A stretch of DNA of 64,000 nucleotides from Clostridium beijerinckii HUN142 (GTDB taxonomy: Bacteria > Bacillota > Clostridia > Clostridiales > Clostridiaceae), in assembly GCF_000621745.1 (NCBI RefSeq), contig NZ_KK211335.1, forward strand, positions 200,490-264,489, in the 5' to 3' direction. The translations under genes and the position numbers were made by a program. This document shows, one piece after another, positions 16,717 to 26,146 of the stretch. Each line of letters opens with the position of its first letter. The first letter of the stretch is position 1. The notes under the pieces are model-generated. The model did no database searches, was not told the origin of the DNA, and saw only the letters and a list, made by a program, of their open reading frames with translations.

Positions 16717-16908
16717 ATGATAGATGTAACTGGAATGAACCATGAGCACTTCATATTAAATGCAGATCATATTGAAAAAATAGAAGAAGTGCCTGAAACA
16801 ATAATTACATTAACCAATGGAAGAAAATATATAGTACTTGAAAGCATAGAAGAAGTTAGACAGGCCGTTATAAAATACAAAAACAAAATATTTACTTATA
16901 AAATATAA
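16717..16908 (+). CDS. flbD: FlbD family flagellar protein
   Basis: The 63-aa protein (MIDVTGMNHEHFILNADHIE, ... PETIITLTNGRKYIVLES) is a typical FlbD-family member of Firmicutes and spirochaetes. The family occurs in flagellar operons next to flgE and the stator genes; its role is not well defined. Here fliL follows after an unusual 230-bp spacer, where motA and motB often lie in clostridia. AAGGGGTGAGG supports the ATG start. Confidence 0.92.
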   Translation: MIDVTGMNHEHFILNADHIEKIEEVPETIITLTNGRKYIVLESIEEVRQAVIKYKNKIFTYKI

Positions 16909-16928
16909 TTATAAAATTTTATTAAAAT

Positions 16929-17083
16929 AAAGTGAAACTTAGCTTCAGAGGGAGATTTCCAGGTGCCCCTTGAGGGTGGATTTTCAACTGAAGGTTAGTT
17001 GAACTTATCTAGGGTCGTGGCACTGTTGTCTCCCGCTTTAATAGAAGATGGGAATGCTACAGTGGCTAGACATCAGATAAAGC
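16929..17083 (+). ncRNA. Structured repeat element, copy B
   Basis: Copy B has AAAGTGAAAC, a GC-richer variable hairpin (CCC CTTGA GGG), AACTTATCTAGGGTCGTG, and the end ACAGTGGCTAGACATCAGATAAAG. Helices TTATCT/AGATAA, GTC/GAC and CACTGT/ACAGTG nest, with TCCC/GGGA as the inner hairpin. It is about 76% identical by eye to copy C in its 3' half and has the same orientation. It fills most of the gap between flbD and fliL. Confidence 0.65.
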
Positions 17084-17137
17084 TAATAATAAAAAAGTTA
17101 ATACTTTAATTGTTGCAAGTGGTAAGGAGTGGTAATA

Positions 17138-17629
17138 GTGGCTTTAGGAAAAGGTAAGGACAAGGAAAAAGAAAAAGGTGAAAAATCAGGTAAAAGTAGT
17201 AAAGGTCTTATGATAGTTTTATTTATTTTAGGATTATTAGTATTGGGATCAGCGGCATTCGGTGGAATGTATTTATTTTTCAAAACCCAAAAAACAGTAG
17301 ATGCTCAAGAAGTTGTTGTTGAAAATGAGTATATGGATTTAGCTGAATTTACAGTAAATTTAGGTGATGAAGGTGGCAAAAGATTTTTTAAGGGGGAACT
17401 TTCTTTAGGTTATGATAAGACTAAAACTAAACTAAAGGATGAATTAACAGCTAATCAAGTAGTTGTAAGAGATGATATTATATTTTTCTTTAAGAGCCAA
17501 AAAGCTGATTATTTAAATAATGTAGCGAATAGGGATTCTATAAAAAGACAATTAATTGATTCTATTAATAAGGATTTAACAAAAGGCAAGATTACTGATG
17601 TTAGATTTAAAAGCATGATAATTCAGTAG
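17138..17629 (+). CDS. fliL: Flagellar basal body-associated protein FliL
   Basis: The 163-aa protein has a very basic, Lys/Gly-rich start, one membrane segment (about residues 23-46, LMIVLFILGLLVLGSAAF) and the FliL periplasmic domain (EYMDLAEFTVNLGD, FFKGELSLGYD, DSINKDLTKGKITDVRF). FliL surrounds the stator and aids torque. GTG 17138 is chosen because AAGGAG (17124-17129) is eight bases upstream; a GTG at 17129 overlaps that site. motA and motB, its usual neighbours, are missing here. Confidence 0.9.
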   Translation: MALGKGKDKEKEKGEKSGKSSKGLMIVLFILGLLVLGSAAFGGMYLFFKTQKTVDAQEVVVENEYMDLAEFTVNLGDEGGKRFFKGELSLGYDKTKTKLKDELTANQVVVRDDIIFFFKSQKADYLNNVANRDSIKRQLIDSINKDLTKGKITDVRFKSMIIQ

Positions 17630-17638
17630 GTAATAGAG

Positions 17639-18037
17639 ATGGATTTTGGATTTTTAGGAATGATTGTACAGCTTATTTTGGCCTTGGGAGTTACTTTAGG
17701 ATTAATATTTTTAAGTTTTAAGTTAGCAAATTCAAAATTTAATGTTATTAATAGTAATAAATATATTAAGGTTATTGAAAGAGTACAAGTAACAAAAGAT
17801 AATTCTATATTAATAGTTAAAATCGGAGAAAAAGGATATATAATGACTAGTACTGCAGGCCATATGGAAAAATTATCAGAGTTATCAAAAGAAGAAATTG
17901 ATAATATTGAAGAAGATAAAAAGAAAGCATCGCAGGAAATGGCAGAATATTATACTAATTTAATATTAAAATCGAAAAAGAACTTTTCTAAGATTACAAA
18001 GAATATAAAATCAAAGGAAGAGAAGCATGAAAAATAA
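17639..18037 (+). CDS. fliO: Flagellar biosynthesis protein FliO (FliZ-like)
   Basis: The 132-aa protein has one N-terminal membrane segment (LGMIVQLILALGVTLGLIFL) and the FliO soluble part (IKVIERVQVTKDNSILIVKIGEKGYIMTSTAGHMEKL, in parts). FliO helps assemble the FliP/FliQ/FliR export pore. It is called fliZ in some Firmicutes. It lies between fliL and fliP, 9 bp after fliL, and overlaps fliP by 11 bases. Confidence 0.87.
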   Translation: MDFGFLGMIVQLILALGVTLGLIFLSFKLANSKFNVINSNKYIKVIERVQVTKDNSILIVKIGEKGYIMTSTAGHMEKLSELSKEEIDNIEEDKKKASQEMAEYYTNLILKSKKNFSKITKNIKSKEEKHEK

Positions 18038-18806
18038 TAAAAAGAGAATTGCATTTACCTTCATGATGGCTCTTGGGATTATGATATTTTGCACTATAAG
18101 TGCATCTGCAGCTCCAAGTAGTACAAGCGTGCCGCAACTAAATATATCTTTTGGAGACGGAAGTAGCACACCGCAGGATTATGTGTCGAGTATTAAAATA
18201 TTGATATTTTTTACAATACTATCATTATTGCCATCAATAGTGATAATGATGACATCTTTTACTAGAATAGTGGTAGTGTTTTCATTTCTTAAGAGTGCAA
18301 TGGGAGTACAACAAGCTGTTCCAAATCAAATATTGACAGGGCTTGCTATATTTTTAACTTTATTTATTATGCAACCTGTTTATAATGAGGTAAATACCAA
18401 AGCAATACAACCATATTTGGAGAATAAAATAACTCAGGATCAGGCATTTGAAGAGGCATCTAAACCTCTAAAATCATTTATGCTCAAACAAACAAGGGAA
18501 AAGGATTTAGAGTTATTTGTTGAAATAGGTGGAGTAGATAAAGAGAATTTAACAAAAGAGAATGTTTCATTTACAACATTAATTCCAGCCTTTGCGATAA
18601 GTGAATTAAAGACAGCCTTTCAAATAGGATTTTTAATATATTTACCGTTTTTAGTTATAGACATGGTAGTATCTAGTGTGCTGATGTCTATGGGTATGTT
18701 TATGTTACCTCCTACAATGGTATCATTGCCTTTTAAATTGATATTGTTTGTAATGGTAGATGGTTGGTATTTACTGGTGAAATCTTTAATACAGAGTTTT
18801 ATGTGA
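18027..18806 (+). CDS. fliP: Flagellar export gate protein FliP
   Basis: The 259-aa protein has a cleavable-looking signal peptide (residues 1-29, ending SASA) and four membrane segments. The family motifs are ILTGLAIFLTLFIMQPVYNEV, LIPAFAISELKTAFQIGFLIYLPFLVIDMVVSSVLMSMGM (in parts) and LPFKLILFVMVDGWYLLV. FliP forms the core of the export pore as a pentamer. The start overlaps fliO by 11 bases, so translation is probably coupled. Confidence 0.97.
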   Translation: MKNNKKRIAFTFMMALGIMIFCTISASAAPSSTSVPQLNISFGDGSSTPQDYVSSIKILIFFTILSLLPSIVIMMTSFTRIVVVFSFLKSAMGVQQAVPNQILTGLAIFLTLFIMQPVYNEVNTKAIQPYLENKITQDQAFEEASKPLKSFMLKQTREKDLELFVEIGGVDKENLTKENVSFTTLIPAFAISELKTAFQIGFLIYLPFLVIDMVVSSVLMSMGMFMLPPTMVSLPFKLILFVMVDGWYLLVKSLIQSFM

Positions 18807-18817
18807 GGTGAAATAAG

Positions 18818-19087
18818 ATGACGCAGACAATGCTTAATGCTGTAGTTAAGGATACAATAATAACAGCGGCGAAAGTATCAGCACCTATATTAATAGTAGT
18901 TCTAGTGTTGGGGTTAGCTATAAGTATTATACAAGCTACAACTCAAATACAAGAGCAGACATTAACATTTGTTCCTAAGTTAATAGCAGCAGCAATTGTT
19001 GGAATATTTTTAGGAAGCTGGATGCTTGAAACAATTATGTCTTTCACAACCAGGATTTTTGATTTGATTTCAAAAGTTATTACATAG
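18818..19087 (+). CDS. fliQ: Flagellar export gate protein FliQ
   Basis: The 89-aa protein has two membrane segments (APILIVVLVLGLAISIIQA and LIAAAIVGIFLGSWMLETI) joined by TTQIQEQTLTFVPKL, a highly conserved FliQ loop. FliQ wraps around the FliP/FliR pore. GTGAGGTGAAATAAG precedes the ATG. Confidence 0.96.
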   Translation: MTQTMLNAVVKDTIITAAKVSAPILIVVLVLGLAISIIQATTQIQEQTLTFVPKLIAAAIVGIFLGSWMLETIMSFTTRIFDLISKVIT

Positions 19088-19100
19088 GGGGTAGGACAGT

Positions 19101-20942
19101 ATGGTGGATATATCCTACTTTCTTGCATTGTTTCTAATTTTTTTGAGAATAACCTCATATTTTATAGCTGTTCAAATATTTTTTCCAACTGGAACACCTC
19201 AAATTATGCAAGGAGTATTTTCACTTATATTATCATTTGGAATTGTAGCAGGGATAGATCATTCTACATTGAGTGCTTTAAATAGTGGCTACATGTTGAT
19301 GTTTTATGCTATAAGTGAAATAATGTCTGGCTTAATATTGGGATTTATAACCAATTTGATTTTCCAAGTGGTAAAGTTGGCGGGAGAATGGATGGATATC
19401 CATGCAGGTTTTTCTATGGTATCAGTGCTAGATCCGACAACTCAGACTACATCGACTTTACTTGGAAATTTATCATATTTTGTTTCTTTAGCTTTCTTTT
19501 TTATAGTTGATGGACATCATGTTGTTATAAATATGCTGGTTGAAAGTACAAAGATAGTACCTATTGGTAAAACTATAGTCTATCAGGAAACTTTAATGGG
19601 CGTTATGAAAACTATTTTTAGCTATTTTGCTTTAGGCGTTAAAATAGCAATACCAATAGTTTTGATAATAGTTATAACTGATGTATGTTTAGGGTTAATT
19701 TCTAGAACAGTACCAACAATTCCAATTATGATTTTTGGGATGCCAATAAAAAATTTATTAGGACTTATTACATATATTATACTGCTTCCGTTAATGTTAA
19801 AGTTAATTGGAACAGCTATATACAATCTGCCAAGTATTTTCCGGGAAATAGTTAATTTAATACCGGCAGTACCCTTAGTTTTAATTTTTGCTGGTGATGA
19901 TAAAACTGAAGAAGCAACTCCTAAGAAAAGATCAGAATCTAGAAATAAAGGACAAATAGCTAGAAGTAAAGATGTATCAGTAGCAATTACAATGGTTATT
20001 TGCACGTTATTAATATCATCTTTATGGGGAATGTTAACAAATGGATTTAAAGATGTTCTGATCTATTTTTTGAATTTTCCAATGATAAAAGATTTTGATA
20101 ATGCAACTATTTCCAATTTAGGAATTACTACTGTTATAAAGATAGGAAGTTATTTATTACCTTTTGCATTACCTATAATGGTTGGAGGAATTATTGCAAG
20201 CTTACTGCAAACAGGTTTTCTAATAACTGCTGAACCTTTAAAACCATCCTTTGGAAAATTAAATCCCTTAAATGGATTAAAGAACATGATATCCAAAAGG
20301 AGTATGGTGGATTTATCTAAAAATTTAATTATAATAACAATAATATCAATTATTTGTTATAAATACATAGCGGGAAACTACCAAAGTATCCTAGGAATTT
20401 CAAATTTATATTTACCTTCTTTAAGCGAAGAAGTTAAAAAATTAGTTGTAGGAATTTTTAAACAGATATGCATTGTATTGGTTATTATTGCAGCAATTGA
20501 TTATTTTCTACAAGTTAGAATGCATAATAAAGAGATGAGAATGACTAAGCAGGAAATTAAAGATGAGTACAAACAATCTGAAGGAGATCCTAAGCTAAAA
20601 GGGAAAATTAAGCAAAGGCAAAGGGAATTAGGAATGAAAAGAATGATGCAATCTGTTGCAGATGCTACAGTTGTAATAACAAATCCTACTCACTTAGCAA
20701 TTGCTATAAAATATGAAGAAGGAAAAGATATGGAAGCACCTAAAATTGTGGCGAAAGGTGCTGATTATGTAGCATTTAAAATAAAAAGTATTGCGAAAGA
20801 AAATGAAGTCCCAGTTATTGAAAATAAGCCTCTTGCAAGGCTTATGTATGATAGGGTAGAAATAGATGACGATATACCGCAAGATTTATATCAAGCTGTA
20901 GCAGAAATATTGGTAGTGGTAATGAAACTTAAGAAAAAATAA
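19101..20942 (+). CDS. fliR/flhB: FliR-FlhB fusion, flagellar export gate and substrate-switch protein
   Basis: One 613-aa frame contains FliR (about residues 1-258, six membrane segments; LGFITNLIFQVVKLAGEWMDIHAGF and LLGLITYIILLPLML). It runs directly into FlhB (from about 263, DKTEEATPKKRSESRNKGQI; four membrane segments; a cytoplasmic domain with the self-cleavage site NPTH near residue 528, in VITNPTHLAIAIKY). FliR is part of the pore; FlhB switches export from hook to filament subunits after cleavage between Asn and Pro. FliR-FlhB fusions are known in clostridia and seem functional. The frame is continuous with no stop, so it is a true fusion and not a sequencing artefact at this resolution. 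Confidence 0.97.
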   Translation: MVDISYFLALFLIFLRITSYFIAVQIFFPTGTPQIMQGVFSLILSFGIVAGIDHSTLSALNSGYMLMFYAISEIMSGLILGFITNLIFQVVKLAGEWMDIHAGFSMVSVLDPTTQTTSTLLGNLSYFVSLAFFFIVDGHHVVINMLVESTKIVPIGKTIVYQETLMGVMKTIFSYFALGVKIAIPIVLIIVITDVCLGLISRTVPTIPIMIFGMPIKNLLGLITYIILLPLMLKLIGTAIYNLPSIFREIVNLIPAVPLVLIFAGDDKTEEATPKKRSESRNKGQIARSKDVSVAITMVICTLLISSLWGMLTNGFKDVLIYFLNFPMIKDFDNATISNLGITTVIKIGSYLLPFALPIMVGGIIASLLQTGFLITAEPLKPSFGKLNPLNGLKNMISKRSMVDLSKNLIIITIISIICYKYIAGNYQSILGISNLYLPSLSEEVKKLVVGIFKQICIVLVIIAAIDYFLQVRMHNKEMRMTKQEIKDEYKQSEGDPKLKGKIKQRQRELGMKRMMQSVADATVVITNPTHLAIAIKYEEGKDMEAPKIVAKGADYVAFKIKSIAKENEVPVIENKPLARLMYDRVEIDDDIPQDLYQAVAEILVVVMKLKKK

Positions 20943-20948
20943 AATTTA

Positions 20949-21035
20949 AATGCACAATGTATAATGCACAATTTAGGTTGAAATTCTTACAGAAGCTGTG
21001 AATTGTGGATTATGCACTGTGAATTGATCAAAAAG
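20949..21035 (+). repeat. Intergenic hairpin repeat, copy 3 (flhB-flhA)
   Basis: AATGCACAATGTATAATGCA at left is imperfectly complementary to TGTGGATTATGCACTGTGAA at right. Same word family as copies 1 and 2. Confidence 0.6.
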
Positions 21036-21048
21036 GGAGGTTTGAACT

Positions 21049-23115
21049 TTGGAGTTTGGCAATAGAAAATTAAGGGTAAAAGATAATCTAGATGTATTAA
21101 TTGCATTTGGTGTTATAGCTATAGTTCTTATGATAATAATACCTTTGCCTAAACAATTAATCGATTTACTTTTAGCTTTAAATATAACAATTTCTATAAT
21201 TATAATTTTAATTACAATGTTTACAACGAATGTATTGCAGCTTTCAGTCTTCCCTACATTATTGTTGGTTACAACATTGTTTAGATTAGCACTTAACATA
21301 TCTTCAACAAGACTTATACTTACAGAAGCAGATGCAGGAACTATTATAACAGCTTTTGGAAACTTTGTTATACGTGGAAATTATGTAGTTGGTATTATAA
21401 TATTCTTAATTATAGTAGTAATTCAATTTATGGTTATTACTAACGGTGCAGGAAGAGTTGCTGAAGTATCGGCAAGATTTACACTTGATGCAATGCCAGG
21501 TAAGCAAATGAGCATTGATGCTGATTTAAATTCGGGAATAATAGATGAGGCTATGGCAAAGAAGAAAAGAAAAGATCTGCAATCAGAAGCAGATTTTTAC
21601 GGTGCTATGGATGGTGCATCTAAGTTCGTTAAAGGTGATGCGGTAGCAGGTATTGTAATTACTATTATAAACATCGTTGGTGGTATGATAATTGGCGTAC
21701 TTCAAAAAGATATGACTGCAGCTGCAGCAGCTCAAACATATACGATTTTATCTGTTGGAGATGGTCTTGTGAGCCAAGTTCCAGCACTACTAGTGTCAAC
21801 AGCTTCAGGTATTTTGGTAACACGTTCAGGTAGTGAAGAAAATTTAGGAAATACACTATCTGCTCAATTGACAGCTTTTCCGGTGGCGACAGGGATTGCA
21901 AGTGCAATTATGTTGTTTCTGGGCATTATACCAAGCATGCCTAAAGTTCCATTTTTTGTAGCATCTTTAGCAATGGGGGTATTAACCTACTTACTATATA
22001 AAGATGTAGCTGCTAAAGAGATACAGGAATTTGTGTCAGAGGAAGAAGAAATTATTCAAGCGGAGCGTAAAGAGCCGGAAAATGTTATGAATTTAATTTC
22101 TGTAGAACCAATGGAAGTTGAAATAGGATATGGACTTATACCTCTTGCTGATGAAGCATCTGGTGGAGATTTACTTCAAAGAATTGCATCTGTTAGAAGG
22201 CAATGTGCTATAGAAATGGGGATTGTTGTTCAACCTATAAGAATTAGAGATAATCTCCAATTGAAGACAAATGAGTACATAGTAAAAATTAGAGGAACAA
22301 TGGTTGTTACTTCTGAATTAATGCCAAGCATGCTCCTTTGTATGGATCCAACAGGAGAAAATTCAGAGATGCCTGGTATAAAGACAATTGAGCCGACTTT
22401 TGGACTTCCAGCAGTCTGGATAAATAAAGATCAAAGAGAAGAAGCTGAAATTAAAGGCTTAACTGTAGTTGACCCAACGACAGTAATGGTAACTCACTTA
22501 ACTGAAACTATAAAGAGTCATTCATATGAATTGCTTGGAAGGCAAGAAGTTAAACTTATTGTTGATAATGCTAAAGAAAAATATAGCGCAGTTGTTGAAG
22601 AACTTATACCAGACTTGTTAAGTATTGGTGAACTTCAAAAAGTGCTACAAAATTTACTTAGAGAAAAGGTTCCAATTAAAGACATTGTTACGATAATGGA
22701 ATCTTTAGCCGATAACGCGAAAAATACTAGGGATTTAGAGGTATTAACTGAGTATGTTAGATTTGCACTAGCTAGGACTATTTGCAACCAAGTTGTTGAT
22801 GAGAATAGAACAATTACAGTGGTAACTTTAGATCCAAGTATAGAAGAAATGATAGCTAACAACACTCAGAAATCGGTACAAGGATCTTTCCCAACAGTAG
22901 ATCCAGATACAACTACAAGAATACTTACAGGAATTAAGAATACGGTAGAATCAGTTTATTTTTACAATAATCAACCTCTTATACTTGTTTCGCCAAATAT
23001 AAGAGCTGTATTTAGAAAGTTAATCGAAATGGTATTTCCTCACATTATGGTAATTTCTTTAAATGAAGTGCCAAATGATGTTCAAATTAATAGTGAAGGA
23101 GTCGTAAGAATATAG
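21049..23115 (+). CDS. flhA: Flagellar export gate protein FlhA
   Basis: The 688-aa protein has eight N-terminal membrane segments, the highly conserved FHIPEP cytoplasmic loop (GRVAEVSARFTLDAMPGKQMSIDADLNSG, in parts; then KKRKDLQSEADFYGAMDGASKFVKGDA) and a large C-terminal domain. FlhA is the proton-driven motor and chaperone-docking ring of the export gate. TTG 21049 is eight bases after GGGAGG (21035-21040). The stop is followed at once by the flhF ATG. Confidence 0.97.
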   Translation: MEFGNRKLRVKDNLDVLIAFGVIAIVLMIIIPLPKQLIDLLLALNITISIIIILITMFTTNVLQLSVFPTLLLVTTLFRLALNISSTRLILTEADAGTIITAFGNFVIRGNYVVGIIIFLIIVVIQFMVITNGAGRVAEVSARFTLDAMPGKQMSIDADLNSGIIDEAMAKKKRKDLQSEADFYGAMDGASKFVKGDAVAGIVITIINIVGGMIIGVLQKDMTAAAAAQTYTILSVGDGLVSQVPALLVSTASGILVTRSGSEENLGNTLSAQLTAFPVATGIASAIMLFLGIIPSMPKVPFFVASLAMGVLTYLLYKDVAAKEIQEFVSEEEEIIQAERKEPENVMNLISVEPMEVEIGYGLIPLADEASGGDLLQRIASVRRQCAIEMGIVVQPIRIRDNLQLKTNEYIVKIRGTMVVTSELMPSMLLCMDPTGENSEMPGIKTIEPTFGLPAVWINKDQREEAEIKGLTVVDPTTVMVTHLTETIKSHSYELLGRQEVKLIVDNAKEKYSAVVEELIPDLLSIGELQKVLQNLLREKVPIKDIVTIMESLADNAKNTRDLEVLTEYVRFALARTICNQVVDENRTITVVTLDPSIEEMIANNTQKSVQGSFPTVDPDTTTRILTGIKNTVESVYFYNNQPLILVSPNIRAVFRKLIEMVFPHIMVISLNEVPNDVQINSEGVVRI

Positions 23116-24462
23116 ATGATTATAAAAAAATATCTTGTAGCAAATATGAACGAAGGTTTGACTCGCATTAGATATGAGCTAGGAAAAGATGCTATTATAA
23201 TAAGCCAGAGAAAGGTTAGAAAGCCAGGTTTAAAAGGCTTATTTTCTAAGAAAGTAATAGAGGTTACAGCAGCTATTGAAAATTTGCAAAGTGATGATAA
23301 TAATAATTCTAATAAGTATAGCAGTAAGTACGATAAAAAGGATGAAGAATTTCAAAATTCATTAGAAAGCATTAAAAGATTAATGCAGGATGAAGTATCG
23401 GCTTCAAAAGATTTAAGAGAAATCAATAAGGCTGATACAATAAGAGATAAGATATTAGAGCATAATGCTAATCTTGAAAAGGAAGAAGCTAATAGTAACA
23501 GATATGAAGAAATTATAGATAAGCAGGAAATTAAAAGTAGCATTATAAAAATGGAAAATAGCATTAAAGAGAAAAAAGATACGGATTATATTGATAATGC
23601 TAGAAATAATGAGGCAAATATAGAATCGATACATAAAGAAGTAAATGAATTAAAGAGCTTATTAAGCAAAGTTATAAAAAATACTTCCAACGAAGATGTC
23701 TCAGTAAACTTTCTAAAGGAAAGATTAAAAAGTTTGGATATTGATGAAGAATTACAAGATGGAGTTATAGAGTCAATAGAGAATATGAATTCTGGTGAAG
23801 TTTTAGGGGAAATAGAAGCTTTGAGAGAAGTCTTTGAACGAGATATATTAGTATCTACTAAGAGTTTGAGTGGACGCGTAGTATTAGTAGGTCCAACAGG
23901 TGTTGGTAAGACAACTACAATAGCAAAGCTTGCCGGAAGACTTGCACTTATAGAAAAAAAGAAGGTAGGATTAATTACAGTAGATACATATAGAATTGGA
24001 GCTATCGAGCAACTAAAAACATATGCGGAAATAATGAATATACCATTTAAAGTTGTAATTACAATGAAGGAAATGGAAGATGCGATTGAAGCGATGAATA
24101 ACTGTGAGGTTGTTCTTATAGATACTACAGGAAGAAGTAGTAAAAACGCTATGCAAATTTCAGAGCTTAGAGCTTTTGTTCAAAAAGCAAATCCTGATCA
24201 TGTGAATATGGTAATAAGTGCAACTACTAAAAATAGCGATATAAAATCTATACTTACAGGCTATTCAAGTCTTGAATATGATAATGTTATTATTACTAAA
24301 CTTGATGAAACTACCGTGTATGGTTCTTTATATAATATCGCTAAATTTGCTAACAAGCCAGTTAGTTTTGTAACTATAGGGCAAAATGTTCCAGATGATA
24401 TAATGGTACCTACAAAGGAAGAAATTGCTAATTTTATCCTAGGGGGGGAGATTCTATGCTAG
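23116..24462 (+). CDS. flhF: Flagellar GTPase FlhF
   Basis: The 448-aa protein has an N-terminal B domain (MIIKKYLVANMNEGLTRIR, YELGKDAIIISQR), a long charged linker (about 70-190), and an SRP-type GTPase domain with P-loop GPTGVGKTTT (about 259-268), VDTYRIGAIEQL, DTTGRS and TKLDE. FlhF sets flagellar position and number together with FlhG. The ATG directly follows the flhA stop, and the 3' end overlaps flhG by 7 bases. Confidence 0.96.
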   Translation: MIIKKYLVANMNEGLTRIRYELGKDAIIISQRKVRKPGLKGLFSKKVIEVTAAIENLQSDDNNNSNKYSSKYDKKDEEFQNSLESIKRLMQDEVSASKDLREINKADTIRDKILEHNANLEKEEANSNRYEEIIDKQEIKSSIIKMENSIKEKKDTDYIDNARNNEANIESIHKEVNELKSLLSKVIKNTSNEDVSVNFLKERLKSLDIDEELQDGVIESIENMNSGEVLGEIEALREVFERDILVSTKSLSGRVVLVGPTGVGKTTTIAKLAGRLALIEKKKVGLITVDTYRIGAIEQLKTYAEIMNIPFKVVITMKEMEDAIEAMNNCEVVLIDTTGRSSKNAMQISELRAFVQKANPDHVNMVISATTKNSDIKSILTGYSSLEYDNVIITKLDETTVYGSLYNIAKFANKPVSFVTIGQNVPDDIMVPTKEEIANFILGGEILC

Positions 24463-25316
24463 ATCAGGCTGAATCATTACGAAAATTAATTAACAATGAA
24501 GAGCAAGAAATAAAGAAGACAACTACAAAAATTATAACAGTAACATCTGGAAAAGGTGGAGTTGGGAAAAGTAATTTTGTTGTGAACTTGGCAATATTAC
24601 TTCAAAACAAAGGAAAGAAAGTTTTGGTCTTTGATGCTGATTTAGGAATGGGAAATGATGATGTACTAATGGGATTATATCCCAAGCATAATATATTTGA
24701 TATTATATTTACTGACTTGGAAATAAAGGATATAATTATAACAGGAACCAATGGAGTTGATTTAATTCCAGCAGGATCAGCCTTGAGCAAGGCTCAAGAA
24801 TTAGAAGAAGATCAAAAGAAATTATTTATAGAAAAACTTGAAACGTTAGATGAATATGATTATATATTAATGGATACAGGAGCTGGAGTTAATAAAGATG
24901 TTTTATCTTTTATAGCTGCTTCTGAAGAGTTAATTATTGTAACTACGCCTGAGCCTACGTCTCTTACAGATGGATATAGTTTGATTAAAGCAACAGATCA
25001 CTATAATCTTAAGACTAAGGCAAAAATAATTGTAAATAAAGCGTTTACCAAAGAAGAAGGCGAAGAAACCTATAATAAATTCAATAGAGCAGTTACTAAA
25101 TTTTTAAAGATTGATGTTGAATATTTAGGATGCATTTTAGAAGATAAAAAATTAGTACAGAGTGTTAGACAGCAGAAACCTTTTGTTGTATTATATCCAA
25201 ATTGTGATGCATCTAAGGATATAGAAAAGATAGCTACAAAACTTTTGGGACAAGAAGCGGATTCATCAGATGGAGCAAAAGGATTATTTAAGAGACTATT
25301 TAATATATTTTCATAG
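24456..25316 (+). CDS. flhG: Flagellar number regulator FlhG (MinD/ParA-like ATPase)
   Basis: The 286-aa protein is a MinD-like ATPase with the deviant Walker A (TSGKGGVGKSNF, about 30-41), Asp-rich switch I (VLVFDADLGMGNDDVLMGL) and switch II (YILMDTGAGV). The C-terminus ends in a hydrophobic/basic helix (GLFKRLFNIFS), which resembles a membrane-targeting helix. FlhG stimulates FlhF GTPase and limits flagellar number. AGGGGGGG lies upstream inside flhF. Confidence 0.95.
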   Translation: MLDQAESLRKLINNEEQEIKKTTTKIITVTSGKGGVGKSNFVVNLAILLQNKGKKVLVFDADLGMGNDDVLMGLYPKHNIFDIIFTDLEIKDIIITGTNGVDLIPAGSALSKAQELEEDQKKLFIEKLETLDEYDYILMDTGAGVNKDVLSFIAASEELIIVTTPEPTSLTDGYSLIKATDHYNLKTKAKIIVNKAFTKEEGEETYNKFNRAVTKFLKIDVEYLGCILEDKKLVQSVRQQKPFVVLYPNCDASKDIEKIATKLLGQEADSSDGAKGLFKRLFNIFS

Positions 25317-25328
25317 GAGGATTTTAAG

Positions 25329-25970
25329 GTGCTTAATTTTAACTTGAAAGTCAATGATAGAGTGGAAGTAATAATTGGTGAAAAAGCATATAAAGCTCTA
25401 ATAATGGATGTAGAAGATGACTTTTTAAAAATAAATGTTCCAGTTTGTGATGGGGATTACTTAATGCTCCATACAGGTGAAAAGATCGAAATGAATACTT
25501 ACCTAAGTGAAAATGGTTGCTTTAATTTTTCGTGTGAAGTAATTTCAAGAGGTAAAGAAGGCAGCATAATATATTATAAAATCTCAACTCCATTTAATAT
25601 CATAAAAATACAAAGAAGAAACTTTTTTAGAGTTGGATTATTAAATCCAGTTCAATATAAAAAAATTACTGGAATCGATGAAGAAGATATTCCTAAGATA
25701 CCTTATAAAGATGGATTAATGGTTGATCTTAGTGCTGGCGGGTTGAAACTTAAAATAAATGAAGAAATTACGAAAAAGGATTTACTTTTTATTAGCTTAA
25801 AATTAAGCAGAATTGAACTTGAAATTAAGTGCGATATTGTAAGAGTTGAGAATACTCCAGATAAAGAAAAATTATGTGGATTAAGATTTATTGATATTGC
25901 ACCAGCTCAAAGTGAAAAGATAATTCAGGAGCTTTTTGAGATAATGAGAAGGCAAAGAGCTACTACGTAA
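25329..25970 (+). CDS. PilZ-domain c-di-GMP receptor, YcgR family
   Basis: The 213-aa protein starts with GTG after GGAGGATTTTAAG. It has a YcgR-type N-terminal barrel (residues 1-90) and a PilZ domain with both ligand motifs: the Arg-rich QRRNFFRVG (about 94-102) and DLSAGGLKL (about 133-141). YcgR-type proteins bind c-di-GMP and slow or stop the motor; the B. subtilis relative is YpfA/DgrA. It sits between flhG and sigD in the flagellar operon. Together with the leader riboswitch this gives two points of c-di-GMP control. Confidence 0.93.
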   Translation: MLNFNLKVNDRVEVIIGEKAYKALIMDVEDDFLKINVPVCDGDYLMLHTGEKIEMNTYLSENGCFNFSCEVISRGKEGSIIYYKISTPFNIIKIQRRNFFRVGLLNPVQYKKITGIDEEDIPKIPYKDGLMVDLSAGGLKLKINEEITKKDLLFISLKLSRIELEIKCDIVRVENTPDKEKLCGLRFIDIAPAQSEKIIQELFEIMRRQRATT

Positions 25971-26146
25971 ATGTGTGAAATTTTGAATAAACTATATATA
26001 GAAAACTCTAATATTGTATATTAAGGTATAAAGTTAAAATACAATAAGATGAAAAATATTATAGATTTTTATAATAGATTAAGAGTAAGAATAAAACAAC
26101 TGTGGATATATATTGAAAAACGAATTTAGGGGGAGGTAATAAGGGT

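Noticed and set aside
16929..17083. A group I intron, because CTAGAC...AGATA recalls the P7 region
   Set aside because: The element is too short for a group I core, and the P, Q and S core elements are not found. Copies do not interrupt genes.
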